This document shows, one piece after another, positions 1-10,098 of a DNA stretch of 64,000 nt (positions are counted from its first letter, which is position 1; each line of letters starts with the position of its first letter). Source of the stretch: Bos javanicus (Eukaryota > Chordata > Mammalia > Artiodactyla > Bovidae). The translations under genes and the position numbers were made by a program. The stretch covers positions 73,802,178 through 73,866,177 of the forward strand of contig NC_083875.1 in the NCBI RefSeq assembly GCF_032452875.1. Direction: 5' to 3'. The notes beneath the pieces are model-generated. The model was not told where the DNA came from. It saw only the letters and a program-made list of their open reading frames with translations, and ran no database searches.

Positions 1-195
1 TCAGATGGTAAAAAATCCACCTGCAGTGTGGGAGACCTGGGTTCAATCCCTGGGTTGGGAAGATTCCCCGGAGGAGGGCACAGCAACCCACTCCAGTATT
101 CTTGTCTGGAGAATCCCCATGGACAGGGAAGCCTGGTGTTCTGCAGTCCATGGGGTCACAAAGAGTTGAACATGACTGAGCAACTGAGTACAAAC
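1..195 (+). repeat. Bov-tA SINE, cut by window start
   Basis: The tRNA-Glu-derived head with its B-box (GGTTCAATCCC) is followed by the BovB-derived body (CAACCCACTCCAGTATTCTTG, then CCATGGGGTCACAAAGAG). The first bases of the element (usually GGCTTCCCTGGTGG) lie before the window. It sits in intergenic DNA downstream of EBF2. Confidence 0.93.
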
Positions 196-454
196 AGCTA
201 GTCAAATAAAAACAGAGCAACCATTTCTTTTTTGGACATGCATAAACCAATTAGTATAATTCTTTCAAGTCCTTCCCGAATAAACTGTAGAAAGCAATCT
301 TCAGCTAACCAAGAAAGAAAAGGTGAAACTGTAACAGATGTGCCCAAACTTAAAATCATATCTTTCCGTTCTGTGCAATATGTTTCTTTTTCCCTACTTC
401 AGCTAATGTTATCACAAAACTCAGTAGTCTAACTAGCAAATTGGGAGTTATCCT

Positions 455-1250
455 AGTCACCCTAGTCCCCTCATTCTCGCATCGAATCAATCATTAAGTC
501 ATATCAAACTGCAAAGCTTTCTTTCAAATCTCTCCACTACTTTCCATCTCTATTGCCAAGCGTTAGTTCAAGTATGACTCACTCTCATCTGGATTATTGC
601 CATATTCTCCTAGGTTGCAAGAGTAATTTTAAAACATTTATTAATTGGCATGGCACAGACAGAAGCTACAAGGGCTTCGCTGGTGGCTCAGCTGGTAAAG
701 AATCTGCCTGCAATGTGGGAGACCTGTGTTCGATCCCCGGGTTGGGAAGATCCTCTGGAGAAGGGAACGGCTACCCACTCTAGTATTCTGGCCTGGAGTA
801 CTCCATGGACTGTATAGTCCATGGGGTCGCAAAGAGTCAACACAACTGAGCAATTTCACTCAGTCGCTCATGGCACAGACACTGACCAACCAAAAGGATA
901 CGAGTCACAGTGATGGTCCAGCACACTGGTCCTTGTCAGCTGTCTTTTATCCCTTGCTTAATTGGTCTCCTTGCCTCCAACCATCCACTTGCTCCAATCC
1001 ATCATCTACATTGCAGTTATGATGATTTTCTACAGCATCAAGTGGATCATGTCAATTCCTTGACTCAAGTTCTTTTAATAGTTTTCCATTACATACCTGG
1101 TAGTCCTATGGACGAAGACTAAACTCTCTGATATGATGAAGTTCTTTTGGAACCTGATCCCCACCTGGTTCTTTAAGTTTCAAATCTTATCCCCGTCTCA
1201 CATTCAGTGCCCTCAGCCATGCTGAACCTATAAGCTCTTTGAGATTCATG
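455..1250 (+). repeat. Old L2/CR1-clade LINE 3' region, split by a SINE
   Basis: The text resembles degenerate L2/L3 3' sequence (TCAATCATTAAGTCATATCAA, CATCTGGATTATTGCCATA, and after the interruption TTTTCCATTACATACCTGG and AACCTGATCCCCACCTGG). A Bov-tA SINE at 661-868 interrupts it. The family was assigned by remembered consensus text, so the subfamily and ends are approximate. Confidence 0.5.
661..868 (+). repeat. Bov-tA SINE with 12-bp target duplication
   Basis: This is a full head-plus-body Bov-tA copy (GGCTTCGCTGGTGGCTCAG to GTCGCAAAGAGTCAACACAA). Direct repeats CATGGCACAGAC flank it at 649-660 and 869-880, which proves retrotransposition into the older L2-like sequence. Confidence 0.95.
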
Positions 1251-1639
1251 TGTGCAGTCAACAAGTCGAGTGGACTATCTGGAATAGGAATGAGATGTAC
1301 GTTCCTCTAAAAGGCCCTGATTCTAGTTCTGGAATGACATCTGAGCATCAGCAGAATCTACAGTGTTCCAGGGCCAAGGGGCAAAATGACTTACTCAACA
1401 GGACACGAGCAAGGGATCTCTCATTCCTCACTTCCCTCTCATTTTGAGTTTCCTATGCTTATTAAATAGCCAGTCACTTTATATTATAGACACATTTCAT
1501 CACTTTTTTGGATTAGTTGACTGACAGTCCCTAAGGAGTGAATTCTCAAAGTGATGCTGTTTCCTATCATTTGTGACACATCAGCCACCTGTCCCACACA
1601 CCAAAGCAGGACTGCCTCTAGGGGTCTGAATTCTGTCTC

Positions 1640-1918
1640 TCATTTGCTGATTTAACAAGTATTCATTGGGCATCTCAAATGCTGGGTATTTGTTGGGCAT
1701 CTCAGACATGGCTGAATGTTCCACATCCAGGATTGAGACAGATATGGGCTCTGTTATGAGCCTTCAGTCTAAAGTGGCCCACAAATGACCACAAATTACA
1801 ACAAGACACAGAGTCCAGCTAAAGAGACTAGATGGGAAATACCCATGGTCAGAGATTAGCAAAGAACTCCCTGAGGAGATGCTACTTAAACTATGACCTG
1901 AGGGCTGAGAAGGCACCT
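1640..1918 (+). repeat. Possible ancient mammalian repeat
   Basis: The wording (TTAACAAGTATTCATTGGGCATC, later GGCTCTGTTATGAGCCTTCAGTCTA and a GATGCTACTTAAACTATGACCTGAGGG-like run) resembles a decayed mammal-wide repeat similar to the one near 13500-13750. I cannot name the family. The rest of 1250-1640 shows nothing recognisable. Confidence 0.3.
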
Positions 1919-2151
1919 GGCAAAGAGGCACAATGGTGAAGAATCTGCCTGCCAATGCAGGAGACAGAAGAAACGCAGGTTTGATCCCTGGGTAGGGAAG
2001 ATCCCGTGGAGAAGGAAATGGCAACCTGCTTTAGTATTCTTGCATGGGAAATTATATGAACAAAGGAGCCTGGTAGGCTGCAGTCCATGGGATCGCAAAG
2101 ACTTGGACACAACTGAGCAACTGAGCACACACACACACACACACACACACA
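1919..2151 (+). repeat. Bov-tA SINE ending in a CA microsatellite
   Basis: A degraded Bov-tA with the B-box GGTTTGATCCCTGGG and body (GAAATGGCAACCTGC, CCATGGGATCGCAAAGACTT). The 3' end runs directly into a (CA)n tract at 2126-2151, a common fate of this SINE's tail. Confidence 0.88.
2126..2151 (+). repeat. (CA)13 microsatellite
   Basis: An uninterrupted CA dinucleotide run of about 26 bases at the end of the preceding SINE. Likely length-polymorphic. Confidence 0.97.
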
Positions 2152-2244
2152 AGCACAGTGTAGGCAGAGAGCTAGTCTTTGAGGAGAAAAGCAAAAGCAC
2201 AGTCGCTTTCTTTGAATAGTGCTTAGAAACAGCATCTCACCCGG

Positions 2245-2440
2245 GACTTCCCTGGCGGTCCAGTGGTTAAGGCTTTGCCTTCCAATGCAGTGGTTGTGGG
2301 TTAGATCCCGCATCAGGGAGCTAAGACTCCACGTGCTTCATGGCCAAAAGCCAAAACATAAGCACTATTGTAACAAATCAATTAAAGACCTTAATAAATG
2401 GTCTGCGTTTGAAAAGAATCTTTAAAAAACAACAAAAAAA
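2245..2440 (+). repeat. CHR-type tRNA-Glu SINE (short form)
   Basis: Begins GGACTTCCCTGGCGGTCCAG and continues through a tRNA-like head to AACAAATCAATTAAAGACC and an A-rich tail. The closely similar copy at 37728-37905 supports one family. I assign it to the CHR tRNA-derived SINEs of cetartiodactyls from memory. Confidence 0.8.
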
Positions 2441-3296
2441 AATAGCATCTTATTCACTTATGCAAGGAACACAGTTTCTATGGTTTGCAGATCTCTAATC
2501 CTTGTGGAAAGAAATCAAACCATCCTATTATGAGTAGGCTTGTGAATAGTTTGGCAGAAAAAGCACATTCAGAATCCCATTCTCCTAAATGTGCTATGTC
2601 AATTTCCCTTTACTCATCTTTGTCCCTGACAGCCTTCCCCTCTGCAGTGCCCACTGACAACCCCTTCTGCAACATTTCTACCATCCTTTGAAGGACCATC
2701 CAGCTCTATCCCCGCCATGGGAACTTCCCTGACCACTCCACCTCTCTGTGATCACTGTTTTCTCTGGGCTCTATTAGTGCTTCTGTCTTCTTAGACAAGC
2801 TATTTTCCATGAATTATTTCCTCCTAGAGGCATGAGACTTGCTCTCTTCCCGTGATCTAAAACTAAACATCATGTCTCTGTCCAGCCTCCAGTTCTTCAC
2901 CCTGTACCTGATGGATCAGCTACAACATTTGTTCAGTTTTGCAGTTTCGAATCTAAATAGACTACTCACCTACCCTAAGAATTCTGTATAACCAAAGTCC
3001 AACATTGGAAGTAGGATCATTTGGGTTTTTATGAAGGGATTTGATTAGATGGATACATAAATATATACAGAAAAATACTTGAGTCATATGTATTCTCTCC
3101 TCCAAGTCAGCACCACAGAACACTTACCAAGCAAAAGCTGTAGTAAAATTTCCCAAGAAGAGTTCAGGGACTAGCAGCCATGAGAAAATCCCCAAACTTA
3201 AGTATAAATTCTGCCCCCCTCCCAAAGAAAGAATAAACCCCAAACTTGATTTTTTCCCACTTAAAAAAAAGAGAGAGACAAGTTCCAAATTATTTT
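2441..3296. other. Intergenic stretch downstream of EBF2
   Basis: No gene, RNA or young repeat was seen. Text around 2700-2870 (TTCCCTGACCACTCCACCTC, CCTCCTAGAGGCATGAGA) faintly resembles an old L2 tail, which I cannot confirm. The minus-strand ORF at 3124-3306 overlaps the presumed transcript end and has no recognisable domain. Confidence 0.4.
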
Positions 3297-3310
3297 TACA
3301 GTACAAAAAT

Positions 3311-3316
3311 TTTATT
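3311..3316 (-). terminator. EBF2: Candidate distal EBF2 poly(A) signal
   Basis: The plus strand TTTATT reads AATAAA on the EBF2 strand. It lies 2.93 kb after the stop codon, where the AT-rich, repeat-free sequence ends. Cleavage would fall near 3285-3300. Another AATAAA lies near 3815. Confidence 0.55.
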
Positions 3317-4396
3317 TTTTGTTAGGATAATTTAAAGTTTAAAACTGAAGTAGACATATTCATTTTACAAACAAGATATTCTTTCATAAGTAAGACCATT
3401 AAAAACAGTAAACAAAAAAGCTGTCTTTACAAAAAGCTCTGTGCATAGCAACTTTATACTGTATATAACTGACAAAGCAGAAATGATCAAATGAAACTAT
3501 ACAGTTTGAAAATGAGACCTTACTGTACAAAAGTTAGAGAAGGGGATGGTTTTTAAACCATGCATATTGGAATGTGCAAAGAAAAACTGGGGAAGAATAC
3601 GATGCTGTAACAAAAAAAGAGAGAGAGAGAGAGAGATAAATAATGCAGTAAAGTGTCCCTTTAAATGAAAAATCTTAACACAGCTCCTTTTACAAAGATA
3701 GGATAGAATTTGTAGTTACCTATAGAAATACTTATTTCAAGTGGCACAAAAATAACCTGGAACCAGAATGATTTAACAGCAATGACTAAAGAGGACAGAG
3801 TAGCTTTGTTTTTAATTTATTAGTACACTAAACATTATCCTTACACACATTTGTACACTTAAATAGATCTGTCGCTGCTGAGGTTCTAGCTGAATGGTCA
3901 AAGATGTCTGGTATTTAGTTACACACATTTTTCGGTGTAAAGCTACCGAGAAATTCTACAATCATTTTGAAGACAGTACTGCACTCATCTTCATGCAAGA
4001 GCAAAATTCACAGATTCTAAAAGCAATGCTACTTAAAAAAACATTTCCTTATGTTGGATTGGCTGGAATCCAGGTCTAAACATGCTTGATTTCATTCTGC
4101 CTTCACTTTTGGAGGGTGGTGTATGTCATCCACACTCTTCCTCTTCCATCACATTTTTCACTGGGGAACGTTCTCTTGTGTGTTTCCCTGTTTTGTTTTT
4201 TTTTGTTTTTTTTGGTGCTTTAGGCCCTGACTGTGAGAGACAGTCAGCAGGATTACAAGCATGCCAAGTTTCCAAACTTGGATTATCATGTGCGTAGAAA
4301 TAATATTTGGATCATATTGGGTAGTTCTGGAATAAAGGCAGATAAGACCATTGAGGGTTGAATAGATGTGGGCAAATGGAAGGGAGGGAGAATTTA

Positions 4397-4404
4397 TGAC
4401 GTCA
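4397..4404. promoter_or_regulatory. Perfect CRE-like octamer
   Basis: TGACGTCA, the palindromic CREB/ATF site, occurs in AT-rich, CpG-poor sequence. A single octamer match is weak evidence of function. Confidence 0.25.
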
Positions 4405-5095
4405 TCTGAACTTGGCTCAATGCGCTGAAGATGTTTGTCCAAGAGAGTTGCATCAATTTCTAATTGGAATCCTAACCTGATACCCCAAACTGAAGTCTGT
4501 GTATAGCCTGTACTGTGGTATCACTTAGTCAACAAGGAGAACCCTGGCCTGGAAAAAAATGACATCCTTATTGGCCATTGAGATAAATCTGGATATATCT
4601 CCAAGACCACACAGACTTTCAAGACTTAGCCCCATCTTAGCAGCTCCTTCAAGATTTCTCCCGCTAAGACCTAGTCCCAGAACTTATGAGAGTCCGTCAC
4701 AGGCCTAGGGAATTATGCTATTTGGAACACGGCTGCCCCTACCCTCTGACTTTGCTAAGAATCTAGGTTTCCATTTCTTCAACTATCAGAGGAAAGAGGG
4801 CTTATAACCTGCCTCTTCCTCATCCTATCACATTCTTGCCTAGAAACTGTGTCAAGCAGGATACAGAGTTTTTTTCAGGTGAGTTTAATGCCATGAAAGG
4901 GGAAATCTGCAGTGATAAGGAAAGATGTGGACATCCTAATATTGATAAGGAGGAGTCTGAGAGACAGAGTCAACTTCTTCAAACCTGCTTCTGAAGTTCT
5001 ACGGGGCTTACATCTCTATGCTGAAGCAGGCCACCAAAGAGGAGGGAACGTGGGGCTCTGAACGGGAAGATTCCACAGGGGCCAGTTGGTTGGGG

Positions 5096-5109
5096 AAGTC
5101 ACGTGACTT
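5096..5109. promoter_or_regulatory. 14-bp palindrome with GTCACGTGAC E-box
   Basis: AAGTCACGTGACTT is a perfect palindrome. Its core, GTCACGTGAC at 5098-5107, matches the E-box type bound by USF and by TFEB/TFE3/MITF (the CLEAR motif). It lies in the presumed EBF2 3' UTR. Function is inference. Confidence 0.4.
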
Positions 5110-5370
5110 TGGCTGTCTTTAAAGTGAGCCCTGCCTTTTCCTGGGGGTCGCAAGGCCAGGGGTGCACTGAGACAGGGGAATTCTCTGCACTTCTCAGGGG
5201 AGAAGGTCGGGAGCTAATGTGAATTCTTAAAAATTATATATTCACAAAGAGTGAATACCAAAAGGGACATGGAGGCTATTAGAAAGCGGACGGAGCTGGG
5301 AATGGATGGACGGGTTTGAGTATTTGTGTAAGTGCAAGGACGTGCATCTTTGTCTCTGCACCGGGTTGTT

Positions 5371-5413
5371 CTACATAAGGTACATATTAGTACCTTATGT
5401 AGGTACTAATATG
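5371..5413. other. Two overlapping alternative hairpins
   Basis: Arm CTACATAAGGTA (5371-5382) is the exact reverse complement of TACCTTATGTAG (5391-5402). The loop plus the start of that second arm, CATATTAGTACC (5383-5394), is in turn the exact reverse complement of GGTACTAATATG (5402-5413). Each stem is 12 perfect pairs, and they share bases 5391-5394 and 5402, so only one can form at a time. Confidence 0.9.
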
Positions 5414-5611
5414 TGGGTCAATAAAATGATGGAAAAAGAGGGGGATGCAGGGCAGGGGATAAGAGTCTAGTAAGTAACTGCAGTAATAATCACACACCTT
5501 TTAAACTTGTTACTACCTGTTTGCATCACTTCCATTTTACATCAGGAAGAGAAATTCCTCTCTCTTCCAAAAAGGTCTGAATTTCTACCTCTACTTACAA
5601 TAAGTTACACA

Positions 5612-5621
5612 TTTATTTATT
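5612..5621 (-). terminator. EBF2: Candidate proximal EBF2 poly(A) signals
   Basis: Two overlapping AATAAA hexamers on the minus strand (plus TTTATTTATT) lie about 630 nt after the stop codon. Use of this site would give a short 3' UTR that excludes the double hairpin and the other motifs. Usage is unknown. Confidence 0.35.
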
Positions 5622-6247
5622 TAAATAATTGTAAAACATTTAAAAATTTTTCCCTTTTTTTGTTTTTTTTTTGTTTGTTTGTTTGTTTTTTAAGGAGATT
5701 AAACTATAAGCAAACACACATACAAGCACATTTCATCATTCGATTCAGGTTTCGTTTTAACAAAGTCTTTCATGCTGGTACCCTGTTTTGTTCAATTTTT
5801 TTTTTCTGCATAAACTAAATTGGTATCTGAAAGGCTTCATAGAAAATAGAAACTTTCAACTTTTTTTTTTCCTACAAAGAAAAACAAATAGTATCCAAAA
5901 TATTAAGCATGAATTGTTTGCCAATTTTTTTTCTTAAATATTTTACAAACATAGGAAGGTGGTTCTCATAATGTTCGTAACAAAGAATTGCATTTCTGCT
6001 CTTAGCACTGACTACGTCAATGACATCTTTTGTCCTTGTTCCCAAGAGGGTCAGTTTGTGTAGCTACCATCAGAGCTACATGAGAAACAGGAGACCAGGT
6101 TAAGAGGTGGCTCCTTGCAAAGCCAGATCAGTCCATCATGTTCACCCGGGGGCACAGCTCTCCCCAGAGAGCTCCTAGCACTTTCTTTGTTATCGGTCCA
6201 TCAGAGTAAGTAGTTTTGTGCTATAAGAAAGCTGTTCTTCCTCTTCT

Positions 6248-6279
6248 TTACATCGGGGGCACGACAAGTCCAGTCATGG
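6248..6279 (-). CDS. EBF2: EBF2 terminal coding exon (exon 16)
   Basis: This exon encodes the last nine residues of EBF2, A-M-T-G-L-V-V-P-P-M, with the alanine codon split across the splice, followed by TAA. On the minus strand the acceptor is a typical pyrimidine-rich TTTCCTTACAG ending at 6280, and the exon starts CCATGACTGG. The ending LVVPPM is the conserved C terminus of vertebrate EBF proteins, which closes the activation domain. The partner exon at 13258-13425 ends with a lone G, so G plus CC completes the Ala codon and the frame is intact across the 6978-bp intron. The remainder of this exon is the long 3' UTR. The exon is far too short to be found as an ORF and was placed by splice-site and protein matching. 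Confidence 0.95.
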
Positions 6280-6429
6280 CTGTAAGGAAAGAGTGGACAC
6301 AAGCATGAGGCTTAGAGACTCTTTACATTAAAGTCTAGAACCCAGAGAGAGGGGTAGGGGATGGGATGGACAGTCTCGAACAATCCAGGGTGATGGTACC
6401 TTCAGCTGATATGGGAACCCACTGTCCTC

Positions 6430-6622
6430 AGGTCCCAGGTGGTGCAGTGGTAAAGAACCTGCTTGCCAATGCAGGAGATGCAAGAGACTCAGTTCGATCC
6501 CTGGGTCAAGAAGAGCCCCTGGAGAAGTAAATGGCAACCCACTCCAGTATTCTTGCCTGGTGGGCTGTGGTCCAAGAGGTCACAAAGAGTCAGGGACACA
6601 AGTGAAGTGCCTGAGTACCGCA
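6430..6622 (+). repeat. Bov-tA SINE with internal deletion
   Basis: The head (GTGGTAAAGAACCTGC, B-box AGTTCGATCCC) and body are present, but the usual GAGAATCCCATGGACAGAGG segment is missing between TTCTTGCCTGG and TGGGCTGTGGTCC. It lies 150 bp inside intron 15, antisense to EBF2. Confidence 0.9.
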
Positions 6623-6661
6623 CTGGTTTAGCAGACAATGCGTGAGAGGCACTGAAGCCTT

Positions 6662-6727
6662 AATCACTGAATGTAACATAAAGCTTGCTGCCTTACTGAA
6701 TCACTGAACCTAACACAAAGCTTGCTG
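6662..6727. repeat. Imperfect 29-bp tandem duplication
   Basis: Copies at 6662-6690 and 6699-6727 share 26 of 29 bases (AATCACTGA...AAAGCTTGCTG), with a 37-bp period. It sits just after the SINE at 6430-6622. Confidence 0.85.
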
Positions 6728-7020
6728 AAATTTTGCTTCAGAGGCTAAGAATCATGTTGCATTTCATATTAATGGGTTGTATACTTGACATATAAACATG
6801 TACTAAATTGTAATATGGATATATGTGTAAAATAGTTTTCATTATTAGACTAAAATAATTTCTAGATTACACAGTTTCAAATCACTTAGCTGGAAGAGGA
6901 AAATAAATTCCAGGTGCCAAGCCTATTGAGTTACTTACAAGGCATAATTTATAATAAATCAGAGCTGAAATTTGATGAGTTTTCTAACTGGTTCATCTTC
7001 CTTTGGGGTGCACCACTATC

Positions 7021-7211
7021 TGGGCTTCCCTCATAGTTCAGTTGGTAAAGAATCTGCCTGCAATGCAGGAGACCCCGGTTCTATTCTTGGGTTGGAAAGA
7101 TCCACTGGAGAAGGGAAAGGCTACCCACTCCAGTACTCTGGCCTGGAGAATTCCATGGACTGTATAGTCCATGGGGTCGCAAAGAGTCAGACACACAACT
7201 GAGCAACTTTC
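7021..7211 (+). repeat. Bov-tA SINE
   Basis: Starts GGGCTTCCCTCATAGTTCAG, with body AAGGGAAAGGCTACCCACTC to GTCGCAAAGAGTCAGACACA. It contains the CCATGGACTGTATAGTCCATGG palindrome variant also seen at 661-868, suggesting the same Bov-tA subfamily. Confidence 0.93.
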
Positions 7212-8537
7212 ATATCTGTGATGGCCATTCACTAAGGGATGCTGATTCACTGGAACAGAAGGGCTAACTTAATTTAGCCCTAATTTAGGAGTCACCCCAA
7301 TCTCTACTCTTCACCCCCAGTCCAAGTCCAGGGCCCTAGTCCATCTATCCATCCTAGTCCCTAGTGCAGTATCTGTCTGGTCAAGTGGAAAAGGCTTGCC
7401 TGGGTGGTATCAGGTTCAAGGTGTCCCCTTGATAGGAGAAGTAAAGCAGCGTCAGCACAATGTAGAAAAATCACACACCAAAATGCAACCCCAAAAAAAA
7501 AAAAATGCATCCCTCTGGCCTTGGCTTTCAGGGGGTGAACCTACCAAACTTGCACAGTCTTAGAACCTGGCAGAGTAGTTTCCTTGTGTCCAAATGTCAC
7601 ACTGTATCTAGAATTTGATCCTTTGAGGTTTATTGTCAAAGCCTCATCTAGAGGGCTTATCAAACATCACAGAAGTGTTTGGCCAAATGGTGCTCACTAG
7701 GCTTATAAGCAAATGGCCAAATTTCTTCCTGCTTCTTCCAACATCTCTCTCCACCCACTTCCTTCCTTCTTCTTCTTTCCTACCCCCTCCCCTCCTTGCT
7801 CCTCCTCCCTCTATCTCTACCCCTTCTCTCTATGCCAGCTCGTCTTCTCAGACAAGATTGTCAGCCGTCTATTTTCCTGCCCATACAGCCTTTATTGAAT
7901 GTTTGTGAGATCCGGATTAAGGTCTTACACAGCTAGCAAAGCCTTAATTATTTTTGCCTGTATTACTATATATTGAATCGATGTAACTTTTCAATAAAGG
8001 CAGTTCAATTCTGGACACTCCCCAATGATTTGGAGATATAGGAACTCTGGTAATTATCCCAGAGTGTAGGAGGGTTTTGGTTTTTTTTATTATTCTATTT
8101 TTTTTTTCCTCCTGGAGGGAGCTGGAAAATGAATCTGGCACATAGCGCATAATATTATCTTGACAATCTATACTCATCAACTGTGAATGCCTGATAAATG
8201 AGGTGGAAGGTGAGGGAAATGAATAGGGCACATTGAGCTCCCCGGCAGTAGGTCCGGGGCTCACGTTTTCAACTTTAACTTGTCTATTACACTTCAGCCT
8301 CATCAGCCCCTTCCTTTTCCTGCATCCTCAAGAGAGTTATCTAAAGGGCTTATTAAAAGGGCAGAGCCTCTCTGAGAACAAGATCCACTGCATGTCTGGA
8401 GAAAAACATATTTCACGGATTTTGCTTCTTCCTGGTGTCACGTTGGGCACTTGGGTGGGCGAGACTCTGCTCCGTGGTGACCCTGACTTCTTGCTTGTAG
8501 AAACCGTTGCCAGTGTGTACATGTCCACCACACCGCT

Positions 8538-8748
8538 ATATTTAAAATGGATAACCAATAAGGGCCTATTGTACAGCACAGAGAACTCTGCTCAATGTCA
8601 TGTGGCAGCCTGGATGGGAGGGGAGCTTGCGGGGAAACAGACACCTGTATATGTATGGCCGAGGCCCTTTGATGTTCGCCTGAAAGTATCACAACATTGT
8701 TAATCGGCTACACCCCAATGCAAAATAAAAAGTTTTTTAAAAAAAGAA
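8538..8748 (+). repeat. ART2/L1-type 3' end repeat
   Basis: Runs from TTAAAATGGATAACCAATAA through GCCTGGATGGGAGGGGAG to TAATCGGCTACACCCCAATG and an A-rich tail. The same unit recurs at 10600, 39585 and, as a fragment, near 27060. I know this text as a common ruminant L1/ART2-associated tail but am unsure of the formal family name. The 156-residue ORF at 8233-8703 is mostly this repeat. Confidence 0.75.
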
Positions 8749-8949
8749 ACTGTCACCAACAGACACAAAGCAAAAGATAATTGGGAAAATGCGTAACTGC
8801 ACGTTGTCCAATTTCTTTTTACCTTTGGCATTTTATGGGAATTGTAACAGTTACTCTTCGGTTCAGGTAGAAAGTAGGTACGGATGAATGCTGAACAGAG
8901 GAACTACTATAATATTTCTGTCCCCAGAGAGACTAAGGGCTGCCAGAAC

Positions 8950-9115
8950 TCAGGCTCTGGGGTCAAAATGTCTGAGTTCAAGTTCTTCAGTCACTGGCTG
9001 TGTGGTCCTGGATGAGCTCCTTAACTAGACATGGTGATAACTGGATGACCTTTGCCTTTGGCTCACAGGATGCTGGAACAAGATAATTCGTGTCAAGTGC
9101 TCGGTCCAGCATCTT
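8950..9115 (+). repeat. Decayed MIR SINE
   Basis: MIR-like order of phrases: GAGTTCAAGTTCTTCAGTCACTGGCTGTGTGGTCCTG, then a degraded tail with GTGCTCGGTCCAGCATCTTACATG. Assigned by eye. Confidence 0.45.
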
Positions 9116-9999
9116 ACATGTGGGGTCCAGGCACGGTCCACGAGTCTTGAAGAGTGTTGGCTGTGCAATCTTCCTGCGGGCAACTGAGACCACCTCACCT
9201 TACAGCAGGAGAAGAGAAGAACCTCCCTCCCAGCCTGTGATTTTCAGGCTCCACCTCAGACCATCTTTTCACTCTCCCACTGTCTGTCCCTCAAGAGATG
9301 GAGCATCCTGCCATTCAGCCACCACCACTCCAGGATCCCTTCATTCAGTGGCTGTGGGCAGCACATTCAAGGTCAGCTTGGCTTTCTCTGTCTCTGCACC
9401 AACGGGACACCTGGTGTTGCTGGACCTTGAGCTGCTGGTCACCTGGTCCAAATGAGGAAGAACAGGAGTGAAGGCTTCTGGAAGGCATCCTTTGTCAGCC
9501 CCAGCCTCTCTCTGCCAGGCACGTCCTTTGCTTTTCCTGGTTCTTCACACACATAACTTCTCAACAACCTTGAGAGAGAGCAATCAGTTCTCCTGTTTAA
9601 CAGTCTAGGAACCCAAGGTTCTTGGATGACAGTGACTAGTATAGATGCCCCAGCATGAGGGAGGCTGAGCTCCAATTCCAGCAACATCTGATGAAGTCAA
9701 GTTCATATACAAGGACATACTGTGTAGCACAGGGAACTCTGATTAATGTCATGTCCCATTGTTCCAGCATTCTTCCCACCGTGGGTAGTCTTTGAGGTTC
9801 TCCGAAGAATTATTTCTCCATGCACAACTTTATATTTTCATAACTCTTTCTAAGTTTTTTAGTCTCCAATTCCTAATTTAAGTGTCCTTTTTGTTCTTTT
9901 CTCCTTCTCTTCCACCTTTTCCTTCTCCAGCCCCTCCCCATCCTCCTCCTCCATCTTAAGGTTCAAATCACCAAGGGAATTTGGAGGGAGTTTTAAGAC

Positions 10000-10098
10000 T
10001 CCAACCTGGAGGAGGGAAGGGCGACCCACTCCAGTTTTCTTGCCTGGAGAACCCCATGGACAGAGAAGCCTGATAGGCTACAGTCCATAGGGTCACAC
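10000..10098 (+). repeat. Bov-A/Bov-tA fragment
   Basis: Only the body is recognisable: CGACCCACTCCAGTTTTCTTG, CCCATGGACAGAGAAGCC, TACAGTCCATAGGGTCACAC. The tRNA head is missing. Confidence 0.85.

Larger units (their letters stand above)
3297..6247 (-). other. EBF2: EBF2 presumed 3' untranslated region
   Basis: This is the sequence following the EBF2 stop codon (TAA, plus positions 6248-6250) in the direction of transcription. It runs to a strong poly(A) signal at 3311-3316. The extent is inferred from that signal, from the absence of young interspersed repeats, and from the expectation that vertebrate EBF mRNAs carry 3' UTRs of a few kilobases. It is rich in A/T tracts, including a T/G-rich plus-strand run at 5648-5693, and contains an unusual double hairpin (5371-5413), a GTCACGTGAC palindrome (5096-5109) and a TGACGTCA site (4397-4404). 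RNA evidence is not available here. The true end could be at the more proximal signals near 5612-5621. Confidence 0.65.

Noticed and set aside
6150..6165. CCCGGGGG resembling an EBF core site near the end of the EBF2 gene
   Set aside because: The flanks (A...C) do not match TCCCNNGGGA, and similar CCC/GGG runs with one-base spacers occur in every Bov-tA.
8233..8703. 156-residue plus-strand ORF
   Set aside because: Nearly half of it reads through an ART2/L1-type repeat (from 8538), and the rest has no recognisable domain. The same translation recurs in the related copies near 10585 and 39519, showing repeat origin.
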